A stretch of 62,264 nt of DNA from Pimelobacter simplex (GCA_016803235.1 JADCLI010000035.1:1-62264); one strand, 5' to 3'. Counted from the first letter of the stretch, positions 52,725 through 62,155 are shown. Notes: generated from the sequence alone by a model not told the origin. A program made the numbers and translations.

Positions 52725-53939
52725 TCAGACGGCCACGCGAGCGTCGCGTGGGTGATGACGGTCGGGCGACGCGGCCGCGTGCCCGAGGAGCTGGATGGTG
52801 AGGTCGCGCGCCTGCAGGCGCATCTGCGACCAGTCGAACTTGCGGGCCCAGGCCAGGCACGCCTCGGCGCGCAGGTCCCGGGTCATGGGGTCGGCGGCGT
52901 CGACCAGGGCACCGGTCAGGGCGTCGGTCATCCGGGCGACGACGGTGGCGGGGTCCGCGCTGTCGGGAACCAGCCAGCCGCTCTCACCTGGCCGGATCGA
53001 GTCGCGCAGTCCGGGCACGTCCCGGGCCACCGTGGGTACGCCGTGGGCGGCCGCGTCGATCACGGCCTGGCCCCAGCCCTCGGCGTCGGAGGCGCACACG
53101 TGCACCGCCGCCCGTGCGAGCAGGGCGTCCTTGACCGCTGCCGGGACGAAGCCGTGGAAGACGACCTGGTCGACGAGGCCGAGCTCCGCGGCCCGGGCGA
53201 CGAGCAGGTCGTGCTCGGGGCCGCGGCCGACGACGTCGACGCGGATCCGGCGCCCGGCGAGCTCGGGCCGGTCCTGCGCTCGGCGAACGGCCTCGAGCGC
53301 GAGGTCGACCCGCTTGTGGGTGACCAGCCGGCCGAGGACGACGACCCGGTCGGGGTCCTTCGTCGTGGCATCCACCGACGCGGCTGCCGGCAGGTCGGCG
53401 CCGTTCTCCAGGATCCGGATGTCGCCGGACCAGCCGAGCTGCTCGCGCATCTCGGCCACCGTCGACGCCGACACTGCCGCTGTCGCGTGGTGCCGGTAGA
53501 CCCGCCGCATCGCGACCCGCTCCATCCAGCGGCCGAAGGCCGCGACCGGGGCTGGGAAGTGCACGGCGAACTGGGCCTGGTGCACGTGGTGGACGATGAG
53601 CAGCGCCGGCGTACCGCGCCGCAGGACCAGCGGCGAGAACGACGGCAGCCCGCAGGCCGGATCGATCACGGCATCGATGCGGCGCCGGTGCCGCAGCAGC
53701 CAGGCCAGTGCGAAGAGGTAGAAACCGAGCGCCCCACCGCCCCGGCGTACGTCGATCCCGTCGCGGACCTCGCGAGCGGCCTGGCCCTCGTCGCGCGCGG
53801 TGACGAAGTGCACCTGCGCGCCGGCCTCGTGCAGCGCCCGGGCGAACTGCCAGGCGTAGATCTCGGCTCCGCCGGCCAGTGAGTGGTCGAGGTCGCGCCA
53901 GTTGACGACGACGACGCGCTTGTCCGCGAGCTGGCTCAT
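52725..53939 (-). CDS. GT4-family glycosyltransferase
   Basis: 404 residues, GT-B fold. N-terminal domain with VVNWRDLDHSLAGGAEIYAW; C-terminal domain with RVVVLGRLVTHKRVDLALEA, ASDAEGWGQAVIDAAAHGVP (the E-x7-E region is altered to EGWGQAVID) and VARDVPGLRDSI. Retaining transfer from a nucleotide sugar in the cytoplasm is expected. ATG 53939 overlaps the GT2 stop (ATGA). Part of the long minus-strand glycan run. Confidence 0.88.
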   Translation of the reverse strand: MSQLADKRVVVVNWRDLDHSLAGGAEIYAWQFARALHEAGAQVHFVTARDEGQAAREVRDGIDVRRGGGALGFYLFALAWLLRHRRRIDAVIDPACGLPSFSPLVLRRGTPALLIVHHVHQAQFAVHFPAPVAAFGRWMERVAMRRVYRHHATAAVSASTVAEMREQLGWSGDIRILENGADLPAAASVDATTKDPDRVVVLGRLVTHKRVDLALEAVRRAQDRPELAGRRIRVDVVGRGPEHDLLVARAAELGLVDQVVFHGFVPAAVKDALLARAAVHVCASDAEGWGQAVIDAAAHGVPTVARDVPGLRDSIRPGESGWLVPDSADPATVVARMTDALTGALVDAADPMTRDLRAEACLAWARKFDWSQMRLQARDLTIQLLGHAAASPDRHHPRDARVAV

Positions 53940-54700
53940 GCCTGGCTCCCTGCGAGCAGCACGGCAGGGGCCGGGGCGGGCGCCGGTCGGTCGAGCGCCC
54001 GGCAGCGCCAGGCGATCCGGGCCAGCTCGGCGAACGCAGCGCCGCCGTGCCGCGACGGCACGAAGGTCGACCCGGGCACGTCGGTCCAGGTCACCGGGAT
54101 CTCGTGGACCTCGGCGCCGAGGCCGCGCAGGCGCACCAGGAGCTCGACGTCGAACGAGAACCCAGCGGTCTCCAGCCGGCGCGCGGCCGATCGGGCCAGG
54201 CTTCCGCGGAACACCTTGAACCCGCACTGGGTGTCGGCGATTCCGGGGACCAGCCGCCGGGCGAGGCGACGGTACGCGGCCGCGCCGAGCGATCGGGTGC
54301 GGCAGTGCCGCGCCTCGGTCTCGCTGCCGGCGAGCGCACGCGACCCGATGACGACGTCGGCGCCCATCAGCACCTCGCGCCAGGCCACCTCGATCGCGTC
54401 GAGGCCGGTGGCGCCGTCGGCGTCCATGAAGCACACCAGGTCGGCGTCGGTGGCGAGCAGCCCGGCACGGACCGCGGCGCCCTTGCCACGGCGGGCGCAC
54501 CGGACCACCCGCACGGGCAGTGCGGCGGAGTCGGCCTCACGGGCGACCTCCGCGGTGCGGTCGGTGCTCGCGTTGTCGACGACGAGCACCTCCACCCGGC
54601 CGAGCACACCGCGGTGCGCCGTCACATGACGACGCAGCTCGCGCAGCGTGCGCGGCAGCCGGCGTTCCTCGTTGTACGCCGGAATGACGATCTGCAGCAT
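53936..54700 (-). CDS. GT2-family glycosyltransferase (polyprenyl-phosphate sugar synthase-like)
   Basis: 254 residues, GT-A fold: IVIPAYNEERRLPRTL, VLVVDNASTDRT, metal-site DADGATG (DxD-like) and QCGFKVFRG, like dolichyl-phosphate glucosyl/mannosyltransferases. It would make a polyprenyl-phosphate sugar, the donor type used by GT-C enzymes such as the two encoded upstream. No C-terminal membrane helices. Ribosome site GGGAGGG before ATG 54700. Coupled to the GT4 gene. Confidence 0.88.
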   Translation of the reverse strand: MLQIVIPAYNEERRLPRTLRELRRHVTAHRGVLGRVEVLVVDNASTDRTAEVAREADSAALPVRVVRCARRGKGAAVRAGLLATDADLVCFMDADGATGLDAIEVAWREVLMGADVVIGSRALAGSETEARHCRTRSLGAAAYRRLARRLVPGIADTQCGFKVFRGSLARSAARRLETAGFSFDVELLVRLRGLGAEVHEIPVTWTDVPGSTFVPSRHGGAAFAELARIAWRCRALDRPAPAPAPAVLLAGSQA

Positions 54701-54803
54701 CGGACCCTCCCAAGCCGTCTGCTCAGCCGTCCCCCTCCCCAGGGACGGTACGACGAACCGCTCCCCCAGCGACCGAGGTCACCGAGGGCGCGGCGAGGGC
54801 GCG

Positions 54804-54935
54804 CTACTTGCTGGCGTAGCTGTAGAGCTTCTCGTTGCTGACGGGCTTGTGCTCACCCTGTGCGGCGTTGACGCCGGAGACGAGGACGGCGGTCGAGGCG
54901 AGAGCCCCGATGGCAGCGGCGATGATCGTGTTCAT
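54804..54935 (-). CDS. 43-residue membrane peptide, DUF2613-like
   Basis: MNTIIAAAIGALASTAVLVS begins the 43-residue product: one membrane helix or signal anchor, then a short polar tail ending NEKLYSYASK. A strong ribosome site (GGGAGGGG, 8 nt spacing) shows that it is translated. It lies 37 bp after the stop of the GT-C-like gene. In M. tuberculosis a DUF2613 small secreted protein (Rv0236A) lies next to aftD, and size, topology and place agree; the family assignment is inference. Confidence 0.65.
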   Translation of the reverse strand: MNTIIAAAIGALASTAVLVSGVNAAQGEHKPVSNEKLYSYASK

Positions 54936-54972
54936 GCGACGGTCCCCTCCCAAAGACCGGCGGCACAGAGCA

Positions 54973-56667
54973 TCACTCCCCATGACTCTCATGACTGTGA
55001 TGCCCGTTACTCCCAGACCGGAGTATCCATGCGGCACCGGCCAAAAGCAAAAGAAACGCGCAAGTGTGGCCGATCGACACCAGAACCTGACGCGAACGGT
55101 CGTTGCCGACCGCAACGCTCGACACCGGGCCGTCTACGACGAGATCGACGAGCAGCAGCCCGCCGGCGTCGTACGCGATCCGGCCGTCGGGGACCGCGGG
55201 CTCCCCCATCCCGCGCTCCAGCAGGACCCACCGCACGCCCTGCGCACGCAGCGCGCCGGCCGGCTCGGGATCGGCGAGCGCCTGGGCGATCGCGACGACC
55301 CGCGGGTCCTCGGCCGGGACGACCCGGTCGGCCAGCAGCACGCGGTCGTCGACCAGCACCGTGCCGGGCAGCAGGCGGGGTGCGGGGTCGAGGACCGCAC
55401 GCCGGTGGTTCCAGGCGTAGCCGCGGTAGGAGCCCTCCCACGGCAGCACGACCGTGGTGTCGTCGGGGCCGACGAGATCGGCAACGTCCTCCCACGCCTG
55501 CGGGTACGACGAGCGCGGCAGGTCGCCCAGCGCACCCCACGCCAGGCTCGGCAGGAGCAGCAGCGGGGCGACCACCAGCAGCACGACCGCGCTCCACAAC
55601 GCCCCCACCCCGGGCCGGATCCGGTCCCGAACAGCCCTCACGGCGTGGGCCGAGCCGACGGCCAGCACGAGGCCGAGCGGTGCCAGGAAGCGGTGCGAGT
55701 CGCGCAGCAGCGCCAGTCCGGGCACGCGCGCAGCCAGGTCCTCCAGCAGCCCGCTGCCGCCGGGCACGACCGGCAGCAGGGCCAGCACGACGGCCGCGGC
55801 GCCGAGGAGCAGCCAGCGGCGCCGCTCCGGTCCGCTGCGCACCAGGCCCGCGCAGGCAGCGACGCTCAGCAGGCACGAGAGGAGCACCAGCACCGCACTG
55901 GTGCGCTCCTCGGGCACGATCGACGTCTTCCAGATGCCGCCGAGCGAGAACACACTGGCCGCCGCGCCGGCGGCGGACTCGGCCCGGGCCGCGAAGCCCG
56001 CGAAGACGCCGTCGGTCGACACCCGCACGGTGGTGGCGGTGAGCGCCGGCACGGCCCAGGTGAGGTTGGCGCCGACGGCCAATGCGCCCACCCGCCACCA
56101 GGTACGACGGTCCCGGCCGAGCGTGAGCACCGCCAGGACCCCGACGGCCATGGCCCCGCTCGACGGGCTGCAGACCGCGGACAGCACCAGGACGACGGCC
56201 GCCGGACCCCAGTCCCGCGGATCTGCACGCAACCGGCGAGCGGCGAGCGCGACCCACGGCAGCAGCAGGTAGCCCAGCAGGATCGCCCACTGACCGATCA
56301 GCAGTCGCTCCAGGACCCACGGGTTCCAGCAGAACAGCGTGATCGCGGCGGCACGGGCGTACCAGCGCAGGTCCCCGACGAGGCGCCCCACACCGAGCCC
56401 GCCGGCGAGGAGTCCGCCGACGAGCAGGAGGCGCTGGACCACGCTCCCGGGGACGACGTGGGTGGCGAGCGAGACCAGCGCGTCCATCGGTACGGCGCGC
56501 GGCAGCGACCCGTCGAGGCCGAGCCACGCGCTCTTCCAGGGCTGGTGCGGCACGAAGACCATGTCGCCGACGAGCCAGTAGCCGCCACCGACGAGCAGTG
56601 GACCCAGGACCAGCACGGCGAGGGCGAGCGCCACCGCGAGGTCGGGACCGGGCCGGCGGACCCTCAC
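54973..56667 (-). CDS. Polytopic membrane protein, probable second GT-C-like component
   Basis: 564 residues with roughly 10-12 hydrophobic helices in the first 370 residues, an extracytoplasmic segment (about 400-520) and a final helix (HTCAFLLLLAGAAWIL). NPWVLERLLIGQWAILLGYL, SPSSGAMAVGVLAV and LLRDSHRFLAPLGL look like GT-C/DUF6541-type proteins. GTG 56667 overlaps the AftD-like stop by 4 bp (GTGA), so both are made together. It may form a complex with AftD or be a separate transferase; no catalytic Asp could be fixed with certainty. Confidence 0.75.
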   Translation of the reverse strand: MRVRRPGPDLAVALALAVLVLGPLLVGGGYWLVGDMVFVPHQPWKSAWLGLDGSLPRAVPMDALVSLATHVVPGSVVQRLLLVGGLLAGGLGVGRLVGDLRWYARAAAITLFCWNPWVLERLLIGQWAILLGYLLLPWVALAARRLRADPRDWGPAAVVLVLSAVCSPSSGAMAVGVLAVLTLGRDRRTWWRVGALAVGANLTWAVPALTATTVRVSTDGVFAGFAARAESAAGAAASVFSLGGIWKTSIVPEERTSAVLVLLSCLLSVAACAGLVRSGPERRRWLLLGAAAVVLALLPVVPGGSGLLEDLAARVPGLALLRDSHRFLAPLGLVLAVGSAHAVRAVRDRIRPGVGALWSAVVLLVVAPLLLLPSLAWGALGDLPRSSYPQAWEDVADLVGPDDTTVVLPWEGSYRGYAWNHRRAVLDPAPRLLPGTVLVDDRVLLADRVVPAEDPRVVAIAQALADPEPAGALRAQGVRWVLLERGMGEPAVPDGRIAYDAGGLLLVDLVVDGPVSSVAVGNDRSRQVLVSIGHTCAFLLLLAGAAWILRSGSNGHHSHESHGE

Positions 56668-59600
56668 CCGGGCGTCCTGCGTGTCAGCACGGCCGCGAGG
56701 CCGAGCGCCAGCGCGGCACCGGTGAGGAGGTCGACGGCCCGCGACGGCAGCACCGGTCCGTCCGCGAGCGCCACGGCGAGGGCGACGAGGCCGCCGACCA
56801 GGGCCGTGGCGACGAGGACCTGGACCAGTCGGGGCCATCGCGCCAGGAGCGCGCCGAGCACCCCGCCGACCGCCACCACGGGCCCGCCGACGACACCGGC
56901 GACGAGGCCGCCGACCACCGCCGCGAGCACCGTACGACGCCGTGAGGGCCCGGCGGGCTCGGCGGGGTCGGCCCGCGGCTGGTCGTCGTCCGCGACGGCC
57001 GGAGCGCGCCGGCGCCGTACCGCACCGGACACCAGGATCCCGACCGCGGCGAGCAGCACCGCACCGAGCACGCCCAGGCCGGCGACGAGAACGACCAGGT
57101 AGCCGCGCTGGGGCGCGTAGACGAGCTCGACCTCCCCCGAGGTCCCGGCCGGCAGCCGCCAACCCTGGGCCCAGCCGTCGACGGTGATCCGCTCCAGCTC
57201 GCGACCGTCGACGGTGGCCACCCAGCCGACGTTGACGTTGTGCGGCGAGGAGAGGATCGCGTCCTGCCCCGGGCCCACGTCGAGCCGCACGCGGGTGTCG
57301 GCGGACGAGACCAGCCGGACGGTGCGCGAGCGTGGGCGCACCCGCGCCGGCTCGGCACCGGAGCCGACGGCGTCGAGCGTCAGCCCCACCGGCTGGAACT
57401 GCCCGGTGGAGCGCAGCGCGACCCGGTGCTTCCCCGCCGTCAGGTACAGCGGACCGGACCTGTCGCACGGCTCGACCGCGAGCTGGCCGGCGGCGACGAC
57501 GTCGCCGAGGAAGCCGTGGACGCGGGTGTTCACGACCCGGCCGTCGACGACCAGCTGCGGCCCGTACCCGCACACGGCGCCGGTCGGGCCACCCCCGTCC
57601 AGCGGCACGGCGGTGCGCACGCCGCCGAGCCGGAGCTCACCGATGCCCAACGGCGCGCCGCCGACCCGGTCGGCAGCGCGGCTGAAGGTGAGGGTCAGGG
57701 TGCGGGCACGCACCGGCTCGAAGGCGCCGAACCCGCGCAGGTCGACGTCGCGGACCACCTCGCCCTCGGCGGTCTGCGCGCGGATCACCGCGTGGTCGGG
57801 GAGGACGGCCACGCCCGCGGGTGGCGCGACACTGAGCCGCCGCAGCGTCCGTTCGCGGCCCAGGTCGACAGTGAGGACGGGGTCGGCGTCACGCGGGTCC
57901 GCGATCCACGAGGTGGCCGGGTCGCCGTCGTACGCCATCCGGGGGGACGCGGCCGGGTCGACCGAGAGCCAGGACGAGCCCGACATCGTCACGCCGGCCG
58001 CCGGCTGCAGCAGGGCTAGCGTGCCGGGCAGGCTGCGGGCGACGACGAGGCCGCGCACCGCGAACCTGCCGGCCTCGTCGAGGGTGAAGGTCCGGTCGAT
58101 GCCGGTGGCCTCCTCCGAGGCGCGCGCCCGGTAGCGGTCGCAGTCGGACCCGAACACGGTGAGCACGCAGGCCCGGGCCTCGGGGGTGGCCGAGAAGACG
58201 AGATCGGGCGAGCCCTCCGCCGGCACCTCCGGCACGACGAGCGTGCGGCTCGGTTCGACGCCGGCGACGTCCAGCTCGGCGATGCCGACCGCGGCCTGCT
58301 TGCCGGTGCGGCCGAGCACCTCGACCCGGACCCGGTCGGCGCGCACGCCGAGGCGCACCGAGCCCTGGCCCGTGAACGGGTCGGAGCGCAGGATCCGGCT
58401 CTCGCCGCCCGCGGTGACCCGCCAGCGGGCCACGTGCTCGACGTCCTCGACCGTCGGCTGGCGCAGGGAGATCGTGCCGATCCGGCGCTCGCTGCCGAGG
58501 TCGACCTCGAGCCACTGGCCGGCGGCGTCGAGGTAGGGACTCGGCCGCCAGTAGGTCGACGGGTCGCCGTCGAGCGCGGACCACGGCGCGTTCTCGGGGT
58601 GCACGGGCCCCAGCGAGCTGGTCCAGGCCCGCGACGTGGAGGCGTCGACACCGGCGATGCCGTCGTACTCGGCGACGACCGGCCTCGCACCCGCGGCACC
58701 CGGGTAGTTCGGGACCACCCGGTCGCCGTGGAACGCGTCGGTCGGCGTCATGACGTTGCTCTCGGCGTCCTGGTTGCGGCCGAAGGCCCGCTCCCGCAGC
58801 CGGTAGCCGTCACCGACCACCTGGGCGCCCTGGGTCCAGCCCTCCTCCCCCTCGAGGACCATCGCCTGTGCCGGGCCGACCAGGCCCGAGCCGACCGCGG
58901 CGACGGCCGCCTCCACCGAGCCGGCGACGGTCACCGCGTCGTCGACGTCGCGCACGTCGTACCCACCGGTGCCGGTCTGGGCGCCGACCGCGGGCTCGAC
59001 GTCGAACACCTCGATCGCCGGCCCGAACTCCAACTCGCCGAAGGTCGCGACCTGCCGCAACCCGGGCGAGCGGCCGAGGGCCACGCCGACCAGGCTGGCC
59101 GACGTCGCCTGGGCGACGTCGATGTCCAGGTCGTGCCGGACGAGCACGGTGTCGATCCCCAGTCGGTTGAGCAGGTGACGCAGGTACGGCGAGCCGGACC
59201 CCGTCTCGAGGTAGCCCTCCATCGCGGTGAAGAGCCGGATCGTGGCCGGCGGCGTCAGCGGCACCTGGGACCGGGTGATCCACGGGCTGCGCGCGACGGC
59301 CTCCATCGGCTCCTCCATGGTCCAGCCCCATTGCTGGATGCCGAACCCGGAGCCCGGGATCACCCAGGTGGCACCACCACTGCGGTCCGTGGCGCCGGAC
59401 CGCTTCTCCAGGTAGGCCGCCGCCTGCGTCCAGTAGGACGGGATCTGCTTCCAGCCGGGCGTGCGGGTATCGGCGGCCAGGACCGGCTGGGCCAGGGCGA
59501 CCAGGCCGCCGGCGAGGGCCACGGCGACGCCGCCGGCGATCCCCCGGCGCAGGCCGGTCCGCCAGCCTTGGCCGCGGGACCGGGCGCGGGAGCGTGCGAC

Positions 59601-60755
59601 GAGGACCCGGGCGAGGTCGCCGACGAGCACGCCGAGCCCCAGGGCGATCGGCACCCGCAGCACCGGGTCGGCCTTGGGCACGTTGCGCAGCGGGGCGAGC
59701 GGCCCGTCGAGCAGGTCGCGCAGGGCCTGGCTGAACGGCCCGTCGAGGGTGCCGGTGTGGGCGATGACCTGGCAGGTGAGCCCGAACCCGGCGGCCAGCA
59801 GCAGCGGCGTGCGCCACGGACCGCGCATCCGCAGCAGGCCGACGAACCCGGCGGCGGCGACGACGCCGGACCCGAGGACCAGCCAGGGCTCGTAGGCCAG
59901 GTCGTAGCCGGCCGGCCACCAGCGATCACCGCCCACGGAGATGTAGCCCACCCAGTTGCTCGCGCCGCGCAGCACCGCGGAGAAGCCCGAGGTGGAGGTC
60001 GTGGTGCGGGCGTCCTCGACGAAGTCGAAGAACGGCGGGCTGTAGGCACCGAGCCGCAGCAGGGACAGGACCCACCAGGCGCTGACCGCGCCGACGAGCG
60101 CGAACCAGCCGGCACCGAAGCGCCAGCTCAACCGTCGCGTGAGCACGGCCCACCCGACGACCACGGCGAGCAGCGCAGCCGGAGCGGCGGTCGCCGTACC
60201 GTTGACGCCGCCGGAACAGGCGAACGCGGCGGCGGACAGGATCGCCGCGTCGCGCGGGCGGATCCGGCCCTGCACCGCCAGGACCACCGGCAGCAGCGCC
60301 CACGGCAGCACCGCCCCCGGCAGCACCTCCGCACTGCGGGTGCCGATCTCCGTGACGTGGCGCGGCGTCAGCCCGTAGGCCAGCCCGGCGAGGGCCGCGG
60401 CGCCCGGCGACGCGCCGAGGGCCAGTGCCAGGCGTCGTAGCCCTTCGCACGCGACGAGCAGCAGGAGGACGGACCAGGTCCGCTGCGCGACCCAGCCGGG
60501 CATGCCGGCCAGCTCGGTGAGCCAGAAGAAGGAGCCGTGGGGGAAGAGGTAGCCGTAGGCCTGGTTCTGCAGCTCGCCCAGCGAGACGTCGGGGTTCCAC
60601 AGGTGGAAGGTGCCCGCGAGGTGCGGGCCCGGGACCTCGGTGAGCTCGAAGCGGGTGTCACTGGTCGCCTGACCCCACTTCTCGGTGAACACGAACAGCG
60701 CCAGGGCGGCGTACACGGTCCACAGCAGCACGCGAACGCGTCGCTCGTCCCGCAT
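56664..60755 (-). CDS. aftD: AftD-like alpha-(1->3)-arabinofuranosyltransferase family GT-C (DUF3367)
   Basis: 1363 residues. N-terminal GT-C membrane domain (about 1-430) with many helices; early loop FELTEVPGPHLAGTFHLWNP is the AftD/DUF3367 signature zone. Large extracytoplasmic part holds two F5/8-type C carbohydrate-binding modules (about 690-790 DGDPSTYWRPSPYLDAAG, and 905-990 DGDPATSWI), beta domains and two or more C-terminal membrane helices (about 1230-1360). AftD of mycobacteria (about 1400 residues) adds arabinofuranose from decaprenyl-phosphate arabinose. ATG 60755 has ribosome site GGAGG; longer starts were rejected. Nocardioides-type walls are not known for arabinogalactan, so the real sugar is open. 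Confidence 0.85.
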   Translation of the reverse strand: MRDERRVRVLLWTVYAALALFVFTEKWGQATSDTRFELTEVPGPHLAGTFHLWNPDVSLGELQNQAYGYLFPHGSFFWLTELAGMPGWVAQRTWSVLLLLVACEGLRRLALALGASPGAAALAGLAYGLTPRHVTEIGTRSAEVLPGAVLPWALLPVVLAVQGRIRPRDAAILSAAAFACSGGVNGTATAAPAALLAVVVGWAVLTRRLSWRFGAGWFALVGAVSAWWVLSLLRLGAYSPPFFDFVEDARTTTSTSGFSAVLRGASNWVGYISVGGDRWWPAGYDLAYEPWLVLGSGVVAAAGFVGLLRMRGPWRTPLLLAAGFGLTCQVIAHTGTLDGPFSQALRDLLDGPLAPLRNVPKADPVLRVPIALGLGVLVGDLARVLVARSRARSRGQGWRTGLRRGIAGGVAVALAGGLVALAQPVLAADTRTPGWKQIPSYWTQAAAYLEKRSGATDRSGGATWVIPGSGFGIQQWGWTMEEPMEAVARSPWITRSQVPLTPPATIRLFTAMEGYLETGSGSPYLRHLLNRLGIDTVLVRHDLDIDVAQATSASLVGVALGRSPGLRQVATFGELEFGPAIEVFDVEPAVGAQTGTGGYDVRDVDDAVTVAGSVEAAVAAVGSGLVGPAQAMVLEGEEGWTQGAQVVGDGYRLRERAFGRNQDAESNVMTPTDAFHGDRVVPNYPGAAGARPVVAEYDGIAGVDASTSRAWTSSLGPVHPENAPWSALDGDPSTYWRPSPYLDAAGQWLEVDLGSERRIGTISLRQPTVEDVEHVARWRVTAGGESRILRSDPFTGQGSVRLGVRADRVRVEVLGRTGKQAAVGIAELDVAGVEPSRTLVVPEVPAEGSPDLVFSATPEARACVLTVFGSDCDRYRARASEEATGIDRTFTLDEAGRFAVRGLVVARSLPGTLALLQPAAGVTMSGSSWLSVDPAASPRMAYDGDPATSWIADPRDADPVLTVDLGRERTLRRLSVAPPAGVAVLPDHAVIRAQTAEGEVVRDVDLRGFGAFEPVRARTLTLTFSRAADRVGGAPLGIGELRLGGVRTAVPLDGGGPTGAVCGYGPQLVVDGRVVNTRVHGFLGDVVAAGQLAVEPCDRSGPLYLTAGKHRVALRSTGQFQPVGLTLDAVGSGAEPARVRPRSRTVRLVSSADTRVRLDVGPGQDAILSSPHNVNVGWVATVDGRELERITVDGWAQGWRLPAGTSGEVELVYAPQRGYLVVLVAGLGVLGAVLLAAVGILVSGAVRRRRAPAVADDDQPRADPAEPAGPSRRRTVLAAVVGGLVAGVVGGPVVAVGGVLGALLARWPRLVQVLVATALVGGLVALAVALADGPVLPSRAVDLLTGAALALGLAAVLTRRTPG

Positions 60756-60809
60756 CGTCACCCCTCCCCGGGCGCCCACCCGCCCGTCGCGTGGCCGGGG
60801 TCACTGTAT

Positions 60810-60825
60810 GCCGAGCAACCTCGGC
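60810..60825. other. Small hairpin between the AftD-like gene and the flippase gene
   Basis: GCCGAG CAAC CTCGGC within the 107-bp divergent intergenic region; could be part of an operator. Confidence 0.3.
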
Positions 60826-60850
60826 TTCCCGGATCGGTCGGGGCACCCCC

Positions 60851-60856
60851 TAACCT
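60851..60856 (+). promoter_or_regulatory. -10 element of the flippase gene (leaderless)
   Basis: TAACCT, 6 nt before GTG 60863. Confidence 0.5.
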
Positions 60857-60862
60857 GCTCTG

Positions 60863-62119
60863 GTGACGACGACCTCCTCCAACGCGGGCTCCCGCATCGC
60901 GCGGTTGCTGCGCAGCAGCGCGGGCATCGCGATCGCGATGGCCGTGATGAACGTCGGCACCTACGGCTTCCAGATCGTCTCGGCGCGCCTGCTCGGCCCG
61001 GGCCAGTACGGCGCCCTGGCGGGCGTGATGGCCTTGTTGCTGGTCCTCTCGGTGCTGCAGCTCGGCCTGCAGGCGACCTCGGCACGCCGCATCGCCGCGG
61101 ATCCCGAGCACGTCGCGGCCGTCGAGGCGGCGGTGCTGCGCACCGGCTGGCGGCTGGCCCTCGTCCTCGGTGCCGCGACCGTGCTGGCCGCTCCGCTCGT
61201 GACGAAGCTGCTGCGCCTGGACGGCCTGCTGCCTGCCGTCCTGCTCGGCCTGGCCGTCGTCCCCGCCACCGTGATGGGCGCCCAGGCGGGCGTCCTGCAG
61301 GGCGAGCGCCGCTGGCTGCCGCTGAGCCTGGTCTACCTCGCCGCGGGTGTGCCTCGGGTCCTGCTCGGCATCGTGCTGCTCCTCGTGTGGCGCTCCGAGA
61401 GCAGCGCGATGCTCGCCATTCTCATCTCGGCGTGGGCCCCCGTCCTGGTCGGCGCCCGGGCTCTCGGCCGCCACCCGCGGCAGAAGACGAGCGTGACCGA
61501 GGGCGAGATCCGCCGTGACGTCCTGCGCGAGACCCTCGGCAGCTCCGTCGCCCTGCTCGCGTTCTTCGCGATGGCGAATCTCGACATCGTGGTCGCTCGC
61601 AGCATCCTCGACGAGCACGACGCCGGCCTCTACGCAGGCGGCCTGATCGTCACCAAGGCCGTCCTGTTCCTTCCCCAGTTCGCGGTGGTGGTCCTCTTCC
61701 CGTCGATGTCGACCCACGGCGAGAGCCGCGCCGCGGTGCTCAAGGGCCTGGGCTTCCTCGGCGCGCTCGGCGCGGCCGCCGTCGCGGCGACCTTCCTTCT
61801 GTCCGACCTCGCGCTCGTCTTCGTCGGCGGAGGCGAGTACGACGGCGTACGCGACCGGCTGTGGATGTTTGCGGCGCTCGGCGCGCTGCTCTCGCTCCTC
61901 CAGCTGCTGGTGTACGCCGGCCTGGCGGCCCGTGGCATCTGGACGAAGTACGTCGTCGGAATCGGCGGGCTGACGCTGGTCGGCCTCGGCGCCACCGCCT
62001 CCAGCGTCACCGGCCTGGCGATCACCGTCGGCTGCGTCGACCTGGTCGTGCTGTTGCTCCTCGTCGCCCTGCAGGTCGTCAGGTACCGCGCGAACGACAC
62101 CCGCGGAACCGATTCCTGA
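60863..62119 (+). CDS. Polysaccharide flippase (MATE/Wzx-like)
   Basis: 418 residues, about 12 hydrophobic helices without signal peptide. Opening GIAIAMAVMNVGTYGFQIVS ARLLGPGQYG and FFAMANLDIVVARSILDEHDAG (loop between helices 6 and 7) are typical of lipid-linked oligosaccharide flippases of the MOP superfamily. It would carry the polyprenyl-linked repeat made by GT2/GT4 across the membrane. Divergent from the AftD-like gene and probably coregulated with it. Followed by a hairpin terminator. Confidence 0.87.
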   Translation: MTTTSSNAGSRIARLLRSSAGIAIAMAVMNVGTYGFQIVSARLLGPGQYGALAGVMALLLVLSVLQLGLQATSARRIAADPEHVAAVEAAVLRTGWRLALVLGAATVLAAPLVTKLLRLDGLLPAVLLGLAVVPATVMGAQAGVLQGERRWLPLSLVYLAAGVPRVLLGIVLLLVWRSESSAMLAILISAWAPVLVGARALGRHPRQKTSVTEGEIRRDVLRETLGSSVALLAFFAMANLDIVVARSILDEHDAGLYAGGLIVTKAVLFLPQFAVVVLFPSMSTHGESRAAVLKGLGFLGALGAAAVAATFLLSDLALVFVGGGEYDGVRDRLWMFAALGALLSLLQLLVYAGLAARGIWTKYVVGIGGLTLVGLGATASSVTGLAITVGCVDLVVLLLLVALQVVRYRANDTRGTDS

Positions 62120-62131
62120 CGCGCTCCTGGT

Positions 62132-62155
62132 TCCCACCCCGCCATCGGGGTGGGA
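62132..62155. terminator. Hairpin terminator of the flippase gene
   Basis: TCCCACCCCG/CGGGGTGGGA with a 4-nt loop, 12 bp after the stop. The remaining 62156-62264 has no gene visible; it shows an inverted repeat CAGCTGTC (62182-62189)/GACAGCTG (62209-62216), centres 27 bp apart, perhaps a regulatory site of a gene beyond the edge. Confidence 0.7.
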
